From Fasciola hepatica (lineage: Eukaryota; Platyhelminthes; Trematoda; Plagiorchiida; Fasciolidae): a stretch of 64,000 nucleotides of DNA. The position numbers and the translations under genes were made by a program. Shown here piece after piece: positions 10,495 to 23,819 of this stretch. The DNA lies in assembly GCA_948099385.1 (NCBI GenBank), contig CANUEZ040000165.1, positions 3,980,501-4,044,500 on the forward strand, given 5' to 3'. The notes below the pieces were generated by a model, which was given only the letters and a program-made list of their open reading frames with translations, did not search any database and was not told where the DNA came from. How positions within the stretch are numbered: position 1 is the first letter of the stretch; each line of letters opens with the position of its first letter.

Positions 10495-13400
10495 CATGCA
10501 ATTGTTTTGATTCTTTTCTTATTCCTCTCTATTGTACCGTCTTCGTGCATATCATGTTTTGTAAACCAATATTATGAACGATCAGGTGCATTTGCCCGAA
10601 GTATTCCTAGCAGTTCCATTGACTTTGTGTTGGTCGGTGATTTCGAAATCGGGGTTAATCACGATGTGTTTGCGTTATTGTCTCCATATGCACTGCTTTA
10701 CGCAATCCACCAAACCGTTCTCCATAACCAAACATGCCTGTGTATTCAACTGGTGGACACTGGTTGACCCATAGGTAAATCCTGCTGCAGGCAATCAAAA
10801 TCCAAGTTAGTTCAATAGGGTGGGTGCCATGTGCTGTGTAGCTCGGAATGGTAAATTGTGTCACCCACATGGGGAAAGTGCGAAGCCTTTCGGCGTGAGG
10901 TCGAATCCCAAAGGGGTCAACGACATTTGGACTGTTTCAAAACTTTCTTTGACGCGACTGCCAGTTGCTGGTAAATAAGTCAAATCCACGACTAATGCGG
11001 ACTATCGCTGCCCATGGACGGCAGTTGGAATTGAGTTCAGCACAGATCACGGCTAAGCTTACTTTTAATGAAGGGCATCATAGATCGACCGTAAGCCAAG
11101 GCGTTCTGTGCTTTTCCCGACGTGTTTTGAGCTAACCACCAAGATGACAGCGCCATCCGGTAAAGGGTTGCAAGGGAGTGTTTTATTGGTTAGTTACTTC
11201 TCGGGTCATCATAAGGTATTACTGAGCCGCTGCGCTGAACGACTTTGAAGAAAGACGGGTAGTTTGTCACTGTCGAATTACCGTCCCCTGAATTCGTTAT
11301 TGAATACCATGACGCACCGCTCTATTTTTAGTATTCGCCACAAGCACCAGTGTCCGAGTGCCCAACCTAGCATTCTTGGCTCTCAGTGTTCAGACATCAA
11401 AGACATCGGTGGCAACCTAGCGGATTGCGTCACGGTGTACATGAGCCATGGTCCGAAGGCCCGCTTTGCTGTGGGCCCGCAGCAGACGGCCGCGCTAACA
11501 AAGGGCCCATTAACTTTACTTGGCTATGATCGACAGTGTATCTAAATGTTTCACGCCAGACATTTACAAACTATCAGCTGTGGTAATGGCATGGTTCTGA
11601 TTGCAAGCTCTTAATCCGCCATTACACTAGCACACCAAAGCAAGTGTAAGTAACAGATCTGACGATTGTGTTTAAATTGAAACAGACTTTTCCCGATTTG
11701 AACTCGGAAAGAGAAAACCGCAGTAGTATGCTTTTGAACGTATAGCGAAATTACTCCGGACACTGTTTAAAGCCTGGGTGATGTACCTGATAACACTGGT
11801 GTAAGACGTCACTAACTTGCCCGATTTCGTGAACCGTGTTTTATGCCTGAGCGGTCGTGTTTTACGGAGCGTCGTGAGACAGCTTTCAAAAGACGAATGC
11901 TGCTTTAAGAAGCGCACATGCCTTCCTGAACCATTTGCAATAATAGCCATCGGCTTGATGTCCGTTAACCAAGAGTTTGGGTATCATCCAAGGGCACTCG
12001 AATGGCTGACCGAAAAGTCAGTATAAACAAGTACAGGACGTTTGTGTACCGAATTCAAACTTCCTCCCCAAATTTCCGCTTCTTCATAAATGTGCGCATC
12101 TGTACTCCCGTTGTCTGACTGTTTAGGATTATATTACCATTTGTTTAGCTGACTATCCTTCGGACTCCACCTTTCACGCACTACCATTGTGGTGGAGAAT
12201 GCATGGTACTCGCTGAACAAGTGAGTAGTTGATTACTTAAAAACTAATCATGGAACGATACCGGACGTGACTATGTCACATGGACTGGAAGCAATAAAAC
12301 GAAGAAAAGCTTACAAACCACACGATGGTAGTCCCGATCGAATTACAACTGCCTTCGTACGGGCTGGATACTGAGGATGCAAATAAGCAGTTCTGTTGTG
12401 GTTGAATGATTTTGTGAATGTTCAAATGAACGATTCACAGTAACAGACCTATCCGCCAGGGACATTTTCTGGCTTATAGTAGTATCATTCTAATTATTCG
12501 TAAAGTCGGTTAGTATCGCACCTGTCTTCCAGAATGCACTGGTATTGCGATGCCTCTGGCGTTTATGCTAAATTCGTCATTGTGTTGTATTGAAGACCTT
12601 AGCAAGTTAACAAAAACTCACATTTCAGCCAAAAGGAGGAAAACTGATCAATGACACTTTGAAATACGCATTAATAATAGGTTCCTTGGAAATAACACTG
12701 GTTCAGCCACCAAGGTTAGTGCGGAGTTCCTCTGTGACTTTTATTTTGTCAACCAGAACACGTGCTAAGCAAGGCGCTGTAGAGTTACGATAGACATTTA
12801 TGGGAGATGGGACAAGTCTAAATTCGGAACGTGTCGAAGGATGAGAATGGCATGCAGATAATTCATGGCACAGGGGATGGGTGGGGTCCTCAAGATTCTT
12901 CTAGGCAATTTTTTTTACAGGCTGTAATATGTAAATCACAAACTTTGGAGATAAGATAGCCCATGGAAATGAAAGAGACACGACTGATATTGGCTAGACC
13001 GCGGCGTAGAATGATAAGATCTTCCTTAAGTAGACCAGGAAAGATTACGGGATAGCAGTAGAGTGAGATTGGTAGAACACATTGATGGACAAAAGAAAGA
13101 ATGACAGCTTGTGTGGCACCAAACTGCCTCAGCCTACGAATTTGAAAAGACAGCCTACGTAGTTTTCTAACACAATCAAGAATCTGAGAAGACCATTGTA
13201 AATTGGCGCTGATTGTGACGCCTAAGTCATCCTGTTTCGCTGTTGCCAGTTACACTAAACACAATTAACAATACCTTTTATTTAACTGTCTTGAATGCCA
13301 AATCTCTCCGGTGTTAAACATGGCGGTTGAAACCCTTTTGCACGGCCCATGACCGAATATACCTTTCATCGATATGATCTGATTATCACTGTACAGCAGG

Positions 13401-13679
13401 AGAAATTGCAGCGTCGGTTGGTTTCAACACTGACGTTGAGGATTATCTTCGTGAATCGCTTACACGTGCATGACCTCGAGATACACGACGCACCTGTTTG
13501 GAAACTGTCTAACAAGGCTCAATTTTGTAGTCAGTGTCGGCTGCCGCTAAACATTGCGTGCCAACCACTGAGAAATCCCTGCTCTGAAATCTTCGGATTT
13601 GTCACCGGTTTCTGGTGTTGCGCCACACCTCTATTGGATTACCAGCGTATAAATAAAGGCACAGTGCTTTTTCGGCGGC
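10495..13679. other. Long stretch without recognised genes
   Basis: Several open frames of 60-120 codons exist (for example 11264-11545 and 13349-13714 on plus, 11672-11950 on minus). None shows a domain, a signal peptide or supporting splice sites. No repeat related to others in the window was recognised here. Confidence 0.4.
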
Positions 13680-14212
13680 GAAAAAAATTTGGATACTCGT
13701 CTAGGCCCATTTAAACTACATACCGCAGCGGACTACGTTTATGCTTGTTAGTGGACAAATTATCGTAAAATCCTCCCAGGCTATGAGCATCCGGCCAAAT
13801 TTTCTAAACCTTAGTTATTGCATGCTTGGACAATGCTCCCTAGTAAACTTTGCCGTGAAACTAAGATTATTGACGGATGGATATCAACATAGAGTCATTT
13901 CTTCGGAATTCTACATGGGGTTAATCTGGTCTAAAGGTTATGAAGCCAATGATCCAGATTTCTGACAGCCTTACTGCATGCGGTAACAAGTAAACGACAT
14001 CACTATCAATTCCGTGTGAATATATTGGACAATTAAAAAGTTGAATCTGTCACACTAGTAATAGAATGACAATACCATCCGTATGGTGCATATGGAATAC
14101 TTTGAAGGCATGTAAAATCATTGCAAAAGACCCGTGATGTGAATCGTTGAGTATTACCACTCACGGAACAAAGCAGATTTCGTGGCCCCTCTAACGCCAT
14201 TATTTTTATCAC
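13680..14212 (+). repeat. Interspersed repeat R1, copy 3; left arm of inverted pair 1
   Basis: The best-preserved R1 copy. Its last 394 bp (13819-14212) are nearly identical to the reverse complement of 18299-18695. The first part (13680-13818) matches copies 1 and 2 only. An open frame at 13741-13965 is shared with copy 4 over its last 47 codons. Older copies do not keep that frame, so I regard it as incidental. Confidence 0.8.
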
Positions 14213-17200
14213 AAATGTGCCGTGATATATTCAGTAATAAAATGGTGAATTCTGCCGCGTTAGCAAGAACAATTCCTACTGACTTCAGCGGAAAGCGATG
14301 TGTCACTCTAAATCAGGGACGAAAACTACCGGTGGACCTAGATTTAGACTCTAGTGCGACAGATAAAAAGTGGCCTTTCACAGTTGCACTCCGTTCCCCC
14401 TAATAACTAGTATTTCTAAGAGGGTTTCACTGATGGCTTTCGAATTCGGTCAGACTGATTTGTCTGAGGCGTTTCTTTCCGGCGTCATTAGGAAAGATGT
14501 TCGCACGGATAGTTCGTCCATCTGACAAAGTTTTTCTTCCGTCTTCCTAGCTTGGAAAATTTCTTGAATTATTGTGCTAAAGTACTACATCAGGGGACTT
14601 TGGAGGGTCATAAACAAGTCGTCAAATTCTATTGGACTTTATCACTTCACTGCTAGTCTTCTAGTACAATATTTGTCATCGTCTAATAATGCTATATCAC
14701 ACCCCAGCGGTATCCCTCGCGGTACAAAAATTCAGTTTCCTAAAAGAGGGAACATTTTGCTTCATGTGACAAACCTTGCAGCAATGTCACAGTTTGATAT
14801 GACAAAACTGGAAAGCGAGTTTCAATCAATTTGTGTGAAATGCAGGCAGTTCTAGTGTAATGACCCAAGGGTTCTTTTCTAAGGCGTGAGTGGGAACCTG
14901 CGCACACGATCTCAGCTCGCGACTTTAATCGCTCCAGCCCGCTATGGAAAACCAGAAGACAGCAACTCAGCTCGCCAAAACTTGTCTTTGCAGAAATTAC
15001 TATGTGGTATCTAAAGCGAAAATCGAACGTTCCCAAACTCGGGCGTCCAGTTACGTTCGAGCCTTGTTAGGCCGATTAGGTTGATAAGAACATTTTCCAG
15101 ATTGGCTATTGACCGGTTGACCCGATTTGCGTCGGACTATAGATAACTGCTCAATCGGCAGAAGGGGTTCCGTCTTGAGTAATCCCATAAATTATTGATT
15201 ATTCACTCCGGCCTGGCACGCTCGAGTTGGATTATTGGTTTGCTTAAAAAAGTTTTCTTTTTTTGCTTTTAACTTTGCCTAAAACTACTGATCCATGTAG
15301 TCACCTAGACCTATGAGTGATATGATTTCGTTGTTTTATTCGTCTATATCGGTAACCGCACGGTCTATGGGGATACATGGAATGTTTGATAATGACACAG
15401 ATTGGTAGTTAAATGACATTATCGAACAAGCTACTATCCACACCCACTCATGGCAATATATACATGATACAGATTAGTACTGCTGCCTATGCACCACTAA
15501 ATCAGTCAGCAAAAATGCTGCTCCAAAAGTGAAATGAATGGAAATTGCAGCCGCGGATTAGGTACGAGACAATTAACCGACGCATTGTTATTAGTTTTCA
15601 TCACCGCATGCATAACAGTCCTAAATGAAATTAATAGCTAGATCACCAGTGCCTATTCACGGACTTGGAGGTACACATAAACGGTCAACGCAAGGTGTAC
15701 CTATATGTTCGCCATAACCCCCCGAGACGATCGTTCGAAATGTTCGGAAAGAAAGATCGAAGTAAGGTGATGTGATATGCGCTCGTTTATCGTGCCGTGA
15801 TTTCAGCAACCCTGAATAAATAAGGACGTCTTGGGTATGCAACCATTCTCAACTAGGCGCGATCTGACGCTACGATCAGCAGGAACACACTGCTATTTCA
15901 ATGCACCCGGAGCTATCACTTTCTCTTGTCAGTTCGTATCGGTAGTTCTCAAAATTGATGAATCACCCACAGACCATTATTTTCATTTTGCTCAGCATTC
16001 AGTCCAGGAGTTTACGCAATGTTACTCACGGCGAACAGCGCTTTTCGTATTGCATCCAAGTATACCCGTTCGAAACAGCGGAGACATTTTCGGGACTATT
16101 TTTGAACACATCGAGAATGCAGCGGCCTACGTGCTTTACTTTGAAATTTCGGTAAGCACTACTACATTACTTCATCTTGAGTTACTAGTTAATGAGCTTT
16201 CAATAATTTCTATTGGGGGAACTAACATGATCTGTGAACATACTCGAAAATTATTTATCACTACCCGAGTACTTCCTAGTGCACAACATCCCTATAAAAC
16301 GTAGCATTTTACAAAGAAGTCAAGGTGCACTTCCATGTTGTGAAACCTACTTGAAGCAAAGCGAGAAATTCTCCAACTTATACCACATTATTAAAGTAGT
16401 CCCAAAATAGTCCGTTGAAGGACATTTTTGGGACGGAATGCTCTCTCTTTGTGCTGACCGGGCTGGTAAGCCAGTGTTTATCAACTGAGTAAAATTATTT
16501 TTCCATGATTTAGACCTGTCCAAATCTAAAGGTATGACAAAAACTCTTCCTAAACTAATTACTAAAAATAGTCCCTCGTTGCACTATTTTGGGATTAAAA
16601 TGCGCACTCCTGCGCTGACTGGAATGGGCATCACATACAAGTTCTTTCATTCAACCCCATATAGCTATATCAATTGATACACAAAGGGATTTTGTGCCTT
16701 GTCAACAATTTCGCCGAGCATTGCAGTGCTACTGTGTTAGTGACACGTGCTTACTTGTGACAAAATTCGTCGAGTGTCACCGCCTCCTTTGAGTGCGGCG
16801 AAATTTACTGGTTGATGATTAGCTGAAACATGGCACCAACCAAGTGCACACGTGTTCCCAATTCATTTTGTCATCATTGGTAGACGGCTTGAGAATGGGA
16901 CACTAGTCCGAGCTATTGCGCAACACAACAATCAATCAGATCGCAGACTAGTTCAGTGGTGGAAATAGTGTGTAAATACGCAAGTAGCTCGCGACGTTTT
17001 ACGCCTCCTGTGCTAGCAGTGTAACCGTTTCACTTTACTGAGTGCCTCGATCCGACTCTATTTTTTCGTCCTTCAGTTACGCAATCACCTCAGTGTATGT
17101 GTTGTGTCTTAGGGAAGCGAATGAAAAACCGTTTAGTTTGTCCGTTATGGTATAGCGGAGAAAGTTGTGGCTACAGAACGAGACGAAAATCAAGCTGATC

Positions 17201-17696
17201 GACAACCGAAGGCCACAGAAGGGATGGTGAGTATACCAGAACTGCCCGCACCAGATGAAAAGAGACATGCGGAGCCGTTGATGGAAATCAGTGGGATCTG
17301 AGACAGTTGAAAGGATAACCCAAGCAAGCGGCTACCGATCAAGCCATCAACCAGACCGATCGGACCAACCGAACGGGATTGGATTCAAAAAGTCGGCCTA
17401 ATAGAGACAGGCACTCAGCCAAAGAGGAGCGAAAATGCTCAGGCATTCAGGATATCGATTTTGCTGCGTCGCGGTCTGGAAAAGGGACCGTATAAACGGT
17501 TGCATGTTTTAGCGACAGAAATTGTGTAACAGCTCAAAGGCAGGTGTTCCTCCTAGGTGTTGCCTGCTTCGACAGCCGTACTCAACCGTAATAAAGGTCA
17601 GCAAAGGCCCTGTGCGACCCAAACTACTGCACTTATAGGTCCGAATTAGTGGGCTTTGCCACTACCTCGTGTATATGTGTGCGCGTGACCGCGAAA

Positions 17697-17776
17697 TAAA
17701 ACAAACTTCATGCAACAGGTTATTGAGCCAGCGATGATCAACACCAACTCCGTCTGAATATACCGGACAATTGAAG
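17697..17776 (+). repeat. Interspersed repeat R1, short fragment
   Basis: About 80 bp with the R1 landmarks CATGCAACAGGTTATTG and CGTCTGAATATACCGGACAATTG. It ends directly at a (GT)-rich microsatellite. Confidence 0.55.
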
Positions 17777-17802
17777 TATGTGTGTGTATGTGTGTGTGAA
17801 TG
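17777..17802. repeat. GT-rich microsatellite
   Basis: Interrupted TGTG/TATG repeat immediately after the R1 fragment. Confidence 0.8.
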
Positions 17803-18298
17803 AGTTCACCAACACAATATACACAGAGAGTTGACTGAGTACACGATGACCACCACACTAGGTAGTGTTCAGTGTCAGGTACACGCTTGTGATGGTGATG
17901 GTAAGGTAATGTATTAGGCAGCACAAACTGACCTCTCAGGTAAAAAAACAATTCATTTGATCTTCGCACGAGATGCAGTCTGTCAGTGTGTGTCTTGTAC
18001 CGATTATCACATTCGTGTACCATGATCGAACAAACCTCAGCTTACCGTGAACGTGCGAAAAATTTCGCCCGTGAGCGCACACACGTGAACTGAACTAGTT
18101 CGATCGACGGTTTTCAGAGTGTCGACGACAACGTGGTCGGCAAGTTCAGCGCGTCCGATAAGGACACTTAAGAAGAAACGATCGGTCTGAACACTACGAG
18201 TATGCAATCAACAGAGAAGACGACCGAAACCGAGGAAAATCGAAGCCCTATTTTTTGTTTCTTTCTATTATTCCTCAAAGTAGTCACTCGAAGGCAGC

Positions 18299-18695
18299 GT
18301 GATAGAAAAAGTGATGGCGTTAGAGAGGCTACGATATCCGCTTTGTTACGTGAGTGGTAATACTCAACGATTCACATCACGGGTCTTTTGCAATGATTTT
18401 ACATGCCTTCAAAGTATTCCATATGCACCATACGGATGGTATTGTCATTCTATTACTAGTGTGACAGATTCAACTTTTTAATTGTCCAATATATTCACAC
18501 GGAATTGATAGTGATGTCGTTTACTTGTTACCGCATGCAGTAAGGCTGTCAGAAATCTGGATCATTGGCTTCATAACCTTTAGACCAGATTAACCCCATG
18601 TAGAATTCCGAAGAAATGACTCTATGTTGATATCCATCCGTCAATAATCTTAGTTTCACGGCAAAGTTTACTGGGGAGAATTGTCCAAGCATGCA
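18299..18695 (-). repeat. Interspersed repeat R1, copy 4; right arm of inverted pair 1
   Basis: The reverse complement of this segment matches 13819-14212 with only a handful of differences by eye, far closer than either is to copies 1 and 2. The outer end stops exactly where an RTE 3' fragment begins (about 18698). The R1 sequence that continues in copy 3 is absent here. Confidence 0.82.
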
Positions 18696-18697
18696 AA

Positions 18698-19212
18698 AAC
18701 TTCTTCGAAGTATCGTTTGAATCGTGCGGGAAAGCCGTATCAATAATCCCGAGGTTAGGCGCAGAGTATTATGCACGCGAATCAAAGCTTTTGATGAGAC
18801 ACTGAAGGTGGTCGGGACATGCTTTGCGGATGCCCCGCGCGTTTTTTCCCTGGAGCGGGTAACGGTTATAAGATGCGTGGAGATGTTCAGTCCACGACGC
18901 AAAGAGTGTGAAACGTCTAGTGAGTGAGCTTGGCTACATAGAGCGTTTTAGACTTCCTGGAAGAGGCCCAAGAGATTCTTCTACGCAGTAGCTAGGTGCG
19001 TTGGATGGCATGGCTCGGTGTCGTGATCATTGATGCTCTTGTGTCCACACAAATTCTTTGTCGACTGGTCACTACTTTTAATTCTCGTCTTGCTCATCAT
19101 AATCTTGTTCTTTTTCCTCATTATTTCCCATTTGGGTTGCTGCTGAGAGAAAGTGACGAAAGCCACGGCACCCAATGCATTGCTAATGGTTGTGTGAACT
19201 AAACTGAATTGC
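18698..19212 (+). mobile_element. RTE family B-like 3' fragment
   Basis: Decayed RT C-terminus: frames read NPEVRRRVLCTR (compare NAEVRRKVLGTR in B2), then RLPGRGPRDSST. A 3' untranslated part follows and ends in the family B hallmark GTGAACTAAACTGAATTG, close to the B2 terminus AACTGAACTAAACTGAAC. Stops and frame changes are numerous, so it is an old, strongly 5'-truncated insertion. Confidence 0.7.
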
Positions 19213-21601
19213 GTTGTCTACAGTTTGACTGAACAGAGAATAATGACACTGCTCATGATTCCTTAACTTATTTTGCTCCGCTTCAACCCAACCGCTCCCA
19301 CAGTATCGCCATATCATCTATTGACCAGTGTTGCAGAGAATTGGATGGCTGCGGAGGCCGTTTCCGTTATCTACACCTCCTGGTCAATGCAGTAACAAAT
19401 GCGTAAAACTTCCTGACATAGTCATTTTAACGACGACAACAAAATTAGTCAACTGTAATACAGCTACGCATTTGCATCACGGTTATTTAGTCATATTTAA
19501 TTCGGTTTTTATTCGGTTGGAGGATGCAACCGCGTGGTTTGTATGCTTCGCTCCACCTCATCGCATTCAGTGTATGTGACGTACCACGTTCGATCCCGCT
19601 CCGTGACTCCCAAATTCCTTTTAAGCAGTCAAATACTTATTACTTTTTGTGGAGTAGCAGATATATACCCCATCTCAGTAGGAATGCACATTTCAGAAAA
19701 ATAGTGGCAGTACCGAAATACGACTGTTTTTCAATACGGTTCAAATCAGCTCAATTTTTTTCCAACCAGTAACCTTGCATTTCTGTGACTTGGTTTTGTT
19801 TCCTACCTCAGGTTATCATCCAGTTGAGAGCCAAGGGAACGGACGCCATGCTGTGGATGTTCTACAGCTCGGAAAATGAGCACGTCTACTGTTCGTGGCT
19901 GGGAAAAGTTCAGCGACCTAATAGAACACGGAGTTCAACTGTCATTTTCTGACCGGTCTCAGGATAGCTGAGTGAGAAGTCATAGCTCAATGAAAGAATG
20001 GTAGGGAATATCCCAAGTTCGGCTGAATTGCAGAACACAACACAGTTTGAGTTACGAGTTTCATTTATTTATTAACGCAATCCAAAGTCACATGTATGTA
20101 GTGCAGTACAGGTATTTTAATGAATTACTGCATTTTGGAAAGTCATCACACTGAGATACTTCCACAAATCTCCAATGGGGATGAGGCGATGGATTCAACA
20201 GCCAATCGTTACACCTGTTTTCTACACTTTTGCACAACGCCACTACGGACTAAAACGCCTGTGGCCGGGCACACAGCCCAATGCCTGCAACTTGTGATGC
20301 ACGACCATATGGGAAGAGACTGGTTTTAATCGAAACACAAGGCAACTAAACACTTCCGCTATTGCCCTCCCCCAAAAAGTCACTACAATGGAGTGGTGAT
20401 CCTCGGCCTGGCGGAAGGTTCACAAAAACCAAGAAAAACAAAGGCTGACGTGTTGTGCACTCCCGTTGGCCCCTATCTTAAGAAATTGTGGTCAGAATGT
20501 GATGTGATAAAGAGAGCCACCGAGCTCAGAGGGCAGAAGCCGAAAAAAGGTGTGGTACGATACTAGACGGCTAAAAAATTTTATGGTTTTAAGAGAGTCC
20601 CGGAGGACATTGTGGAAACCTAGAAGTCTAAAAATCGAATGTCGGAAAAAAAGAGTGAGGTGAGCTCCTGAGCAAGGGGTGCAGGGATCTGCCTCGCTGC
20701 CATCACCCATCACGACGGAACACATCAAACATCGCCCAACGCACCACTGGTCCTCAACCTGTTTTTGAATCAAACTAAATATGGCTTGTGTCGCGTTGCA
20801 GGTGGAGTCTTAGTATAGTGAAGTGTCCTATATCTGACATCTTAAGCCAGCACATTTTCACTCTCACTGAAGCCAGAATCGCTGCTACTTCTGACCAATT
20901 TCCAAATCTTTGAACTTCTCTTCCTCGTATTCCTCTATTTCCACGTGTTATTATTTTATTCTTCATTATCATTAACAATTTTCTGTTTTGTTTCCTCCCG
21001 GTTTTTCACATTCAATGCCACACCCCCAGTCGTGCTTGTAGACGCAGTAGAAAGACAGAAAGCCTTCAGTATCATCCAAGCAAGCATCACCACGGCCGTC
21101 TAGAGAGAGAACCAAGGAGTGCGAGCGTCGAGGCCTCACCTTAGACGAAGACTGCTTGTAGTGCTACCATGTCTCATAGTTTAGTGGGGTCTGAGGTCGC
21201 CTGTGCTTCTACCGGGATTCTCTTGTTTTTGGGAAGAGGAAATGGATGGTCAGACAACTAGAGACCTGCCGCATTGTCGTGACCACTAGAACGAAAGCTA
21301 TATTTTCGTTTTTCTGATGCAGCACGCGAGAATCTCTGGAGCCTTGGGTGCAAGAAACTGGATGCGAATTTGGCTCAAGCTTCCATATCCTGTTCTGATT
21401 TGATCTGATCTGATCTAGTCGCAACTAGCTCCGCTGTTCCGAAATGAAGTTGTCGAATGGCTTTTAAATTGGCAGGCAATTCGTAGATCATGTCGAAGTT
21501 TTTGACTTTCATCTGATGTTCCGTATCCAAACGGTGGTGGTCCAGTGGATCGTTCGCTGCCCACCTCAGAGGTCCTAGTCCCATCCCCCCGGTCACGTTG
21601 C
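19213..21601. other. Stretch without recognised genes
   Basis: Short open frames only. A TGATC-type short tandem repeat lies near 21395-21417. No conserved domain or RNA gene is recognised. Confidence 0.4.
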
Positions 21602-21760
21602 TGTCAGACAGTTATCCACTGGCACCTATCTCTCTACCACGATTGACCTACAGGGACTTTACGTAGTTTTCACATCCAAGGATCAGGATCGGATTGCTGG
21701 TTGTCCCCAATATTGCAGTGGGCCTTTGAGGCTAAGCGATGTGCCCCTTATGTGTAAACG
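21602..21760 (-). repeat. Interspersed repeat R3, copy 1
   Basis: Minus-strand copy of a repeat also found at 47580-47700, 51060-51245 and 59290-59475. Recognised by the string TAGCCTCAAAGGCCCACTGC, followed by a motif like RGGAYAACCRGCAAY and a CTTGGA block. Class unknown. It lacks RT motifs. Confidence 0.6.
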
Positions 21761-21891
21761 CGAGATTGAAACGGTGCTCTAGGATTGCACTAGTTGGGGT
21801 TCTTTTATTTCCTGTCCTCAGTCAGATCGGTTTGTGTTCCTTGAATCTTTGTGACAGTTGCCATATGGCAGTATGACACATGTCGTATTAA

Positions 21892-22425
21892 CTATAAAAG
21901 TTGCCATTCATGTGCAAACAACTGAAGTGATCCCCACAGAAGAGGACTAGATAGGCCGTTTTTCAATTTCCCGGAATCCATTGATTGGCCATTGAAAAGA
22001 GCAAGTAGTGCGGCGAGGAATGCACAGGTGATTTCGGCTCTCGGGCATCGAACTATGGGATCGCTTTTATCGCCTCCTTCGAACGGGAGTTGCATTTGCA
22101 GTTTTTGCTCCTTGGTGGTCGTTATCTGCAATTCTTCGCGTACTTCATCTAAATCCTCTTGAGTAGAAAGTTCCAGGAAGTCGTACAATGGTTAGACTGA
22201 TGTGATTGGCAAAGAAATCCATATCCACGCTACAACTTTGGCAATGAGATCTCCAAGGTTAAAAGCAGAAGTGTTAGGGCTGAAAACGGAAACGACTTGG
22301 TTTAGGAAAGTACTCTGTCGATAGACTTCCTGACCAGTGGTCATTACTTTGTCTGCTTGAAAATACGGATTATTTTGAGAGATTAGTGAAAGCATGAACT
22401 CAACATTAACAGAGCTGAGATATGC
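21892..22425 (-). pseudogene. Unidentified coding-like segment with one frame change
   Basis: On the minus strand, after an acceptor-like GGGGGAATTAG, a frame runs from 22425 to a stop at 22192 (about 77 residues, including SQNNPYFQADKV and LGDLIAKVVAW). A one-base frame change at about 22190 leads into a second open segment to 21892 (PLYDFLELSTQEDLDEVREEL region). The second part is acidic and helical-looking. No family is recognised. It might be a decayed gene, an exon pair or an unknown mobile-element protein. Confidence 0.25.
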
Positions 22426-23819
22426 CTAATTCCCCCAATTTGTAAAGCCTTTATCCCGATTTATTTGCAAGTGGACGGGGGTTTTTTCCTTGGACCATTT
22501 CATGGTGATAGCTCGGATGTGTACATGTCGACACTACTGAAAATTAGACCTGAATTATTATCCACTTGAAGTCGACTGATCAAAGGAAATCTCGCTCCAT
22601 GAACCCAGTGAAATTCCTGATCTTCGATAACCAGAGGCTCAGTCACAAAAAGCTGGTGAAATCTGTGTTTATTTTCACCTACAACCTTAAGTGGAACACG
22701 TTGTCAAACTTATTTTAATAACATCCTGTATCCCTCTGTTTATAGCCAACATCGCATAGCCTTTCCCCCCATTACTTGGGAGTTACTTAAACTCACAACC
22801 TTTGTAGGACTGGTGACCATGAAACAATCTTCGATGAAGTTAGAAAGCGTAATTGTGTACTTCAGTTGTTGACCTCTTGCCTTCTCTCTCTCTTCGGCTT
22901 GACAACTGCCCTATAATTTTTCCTGGTTAAAATAGAGAAGAACTTGATTGTATCCTTAAAATTCTGCAATCGCTTTCCTGCTGGAGCAACATTATTAGAT
23001 ATTCTTACTGACTCTATCATTAGCAGGCATTTTGATGCTTGTGACGAATTCACAAATAGGTCACTATCCAACACCTATCATTGTCTTCGTTACCCACCCG
23101 CTAAAGCTGCCTCTTTTCTACTACATGCCAGAAATTCAAAACAGGTCATTCGCGCAGGTCTATATATAAGAAGTCTCGTCCCTTAGATTGTCCACTTGCC
23201 AATTTATCAGTGACCTCGTAATTCACCTTTGTCATTAAACTAAATATATGCACTGCTTCATTTTGATTTCACACACTCCGGTTATCGCTTACACTGTTTT
23301 GGATTCCGACGTAAATCACGTACGTGCTGAAAACTCATCGCACATCGGGTGCATAAAAGCGTTTACTGACTTGAATTGACTACATTTTGACGTCCGAACT
23401 GTTGCTCGACTCCCACTCTAAGACCGAGCCGAACTGCAGTCTACCATCGGTATAGCCCGATAACATCTTGTCACTTCGCAAAAACAGTGAAGTTCAGATA
23501 CGCTCGCACTGCAGCTCTTGTTACCTGCTCGATGCTTTAGAAAATTGATGTTGGTAGTAGCTCTGGATGGTGGTTTTCGGCAGCTTGTGATCACCGAGCC
23601 TGGCGTTTCATCACCAGTCAAAGGTCAAGTTTCCATATTTAGTAGCCTCCCAAGATCAACGTTACCTGAGAGTCATAGGTCGAACCTGGGGACACGATTC
23701 TTACATATGCAAATAAGCACTGGGACCCACACATTCGTAATGGCGTTGTCACCTCGAATGGTTATAAGACGTTTGAGAACTAAACGCCAAGCTCAGCGAT
23801 CACAAGCTGCTTGCTTGCC
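22426..23819. other. Stretch without recognised genes
   Basis: The open frames at 22944-23186 and 23518-23901 (plus) have no domain. The latter overlaps the start of an R2 copy on the other strand and is probably a shadow. Confidence 0.4.

Larger units (their letters stand above)
14213..18298. other. 4.1-kb interval enclosed by inverted pair 1
   Basis: No gene is recognised. The longest open frame (15831-16304, plus, 157 codons) contains the exon-like string FGTIFEHIENAAAYVLYFEIS before a GTAAGC donor near 16152, but no partner exon was found. A short direct duplication occurs at about 16396-16465 and 16566-16632 (both with AATAGTCC...TTTTGGGA and TGCGCTGACYGG). A fragment of R1 and a GT microsatellite lie at 17697-17802. 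Confidence 0.4.

Noticed and set aside
13741..13965. 74-codon frame shared with 18549-18902 (minus), apparently conserved protein
   Set aside because: The two copies are almost identical at DNA level, and older R1 copies break the frame, so this is not evidence of selection.
15831..16304. 157-codon plus-strand frame
   Set aside because: Only one exon-like string and one donor; no acceptor, partner exon or domain.
17646..18023. 125-codon minus-strand frame with HHHH and HTHTHT runs
   Set aside because: It runs through a GT microsatellite and an R1 fragment, and the composition comes from the repeats.
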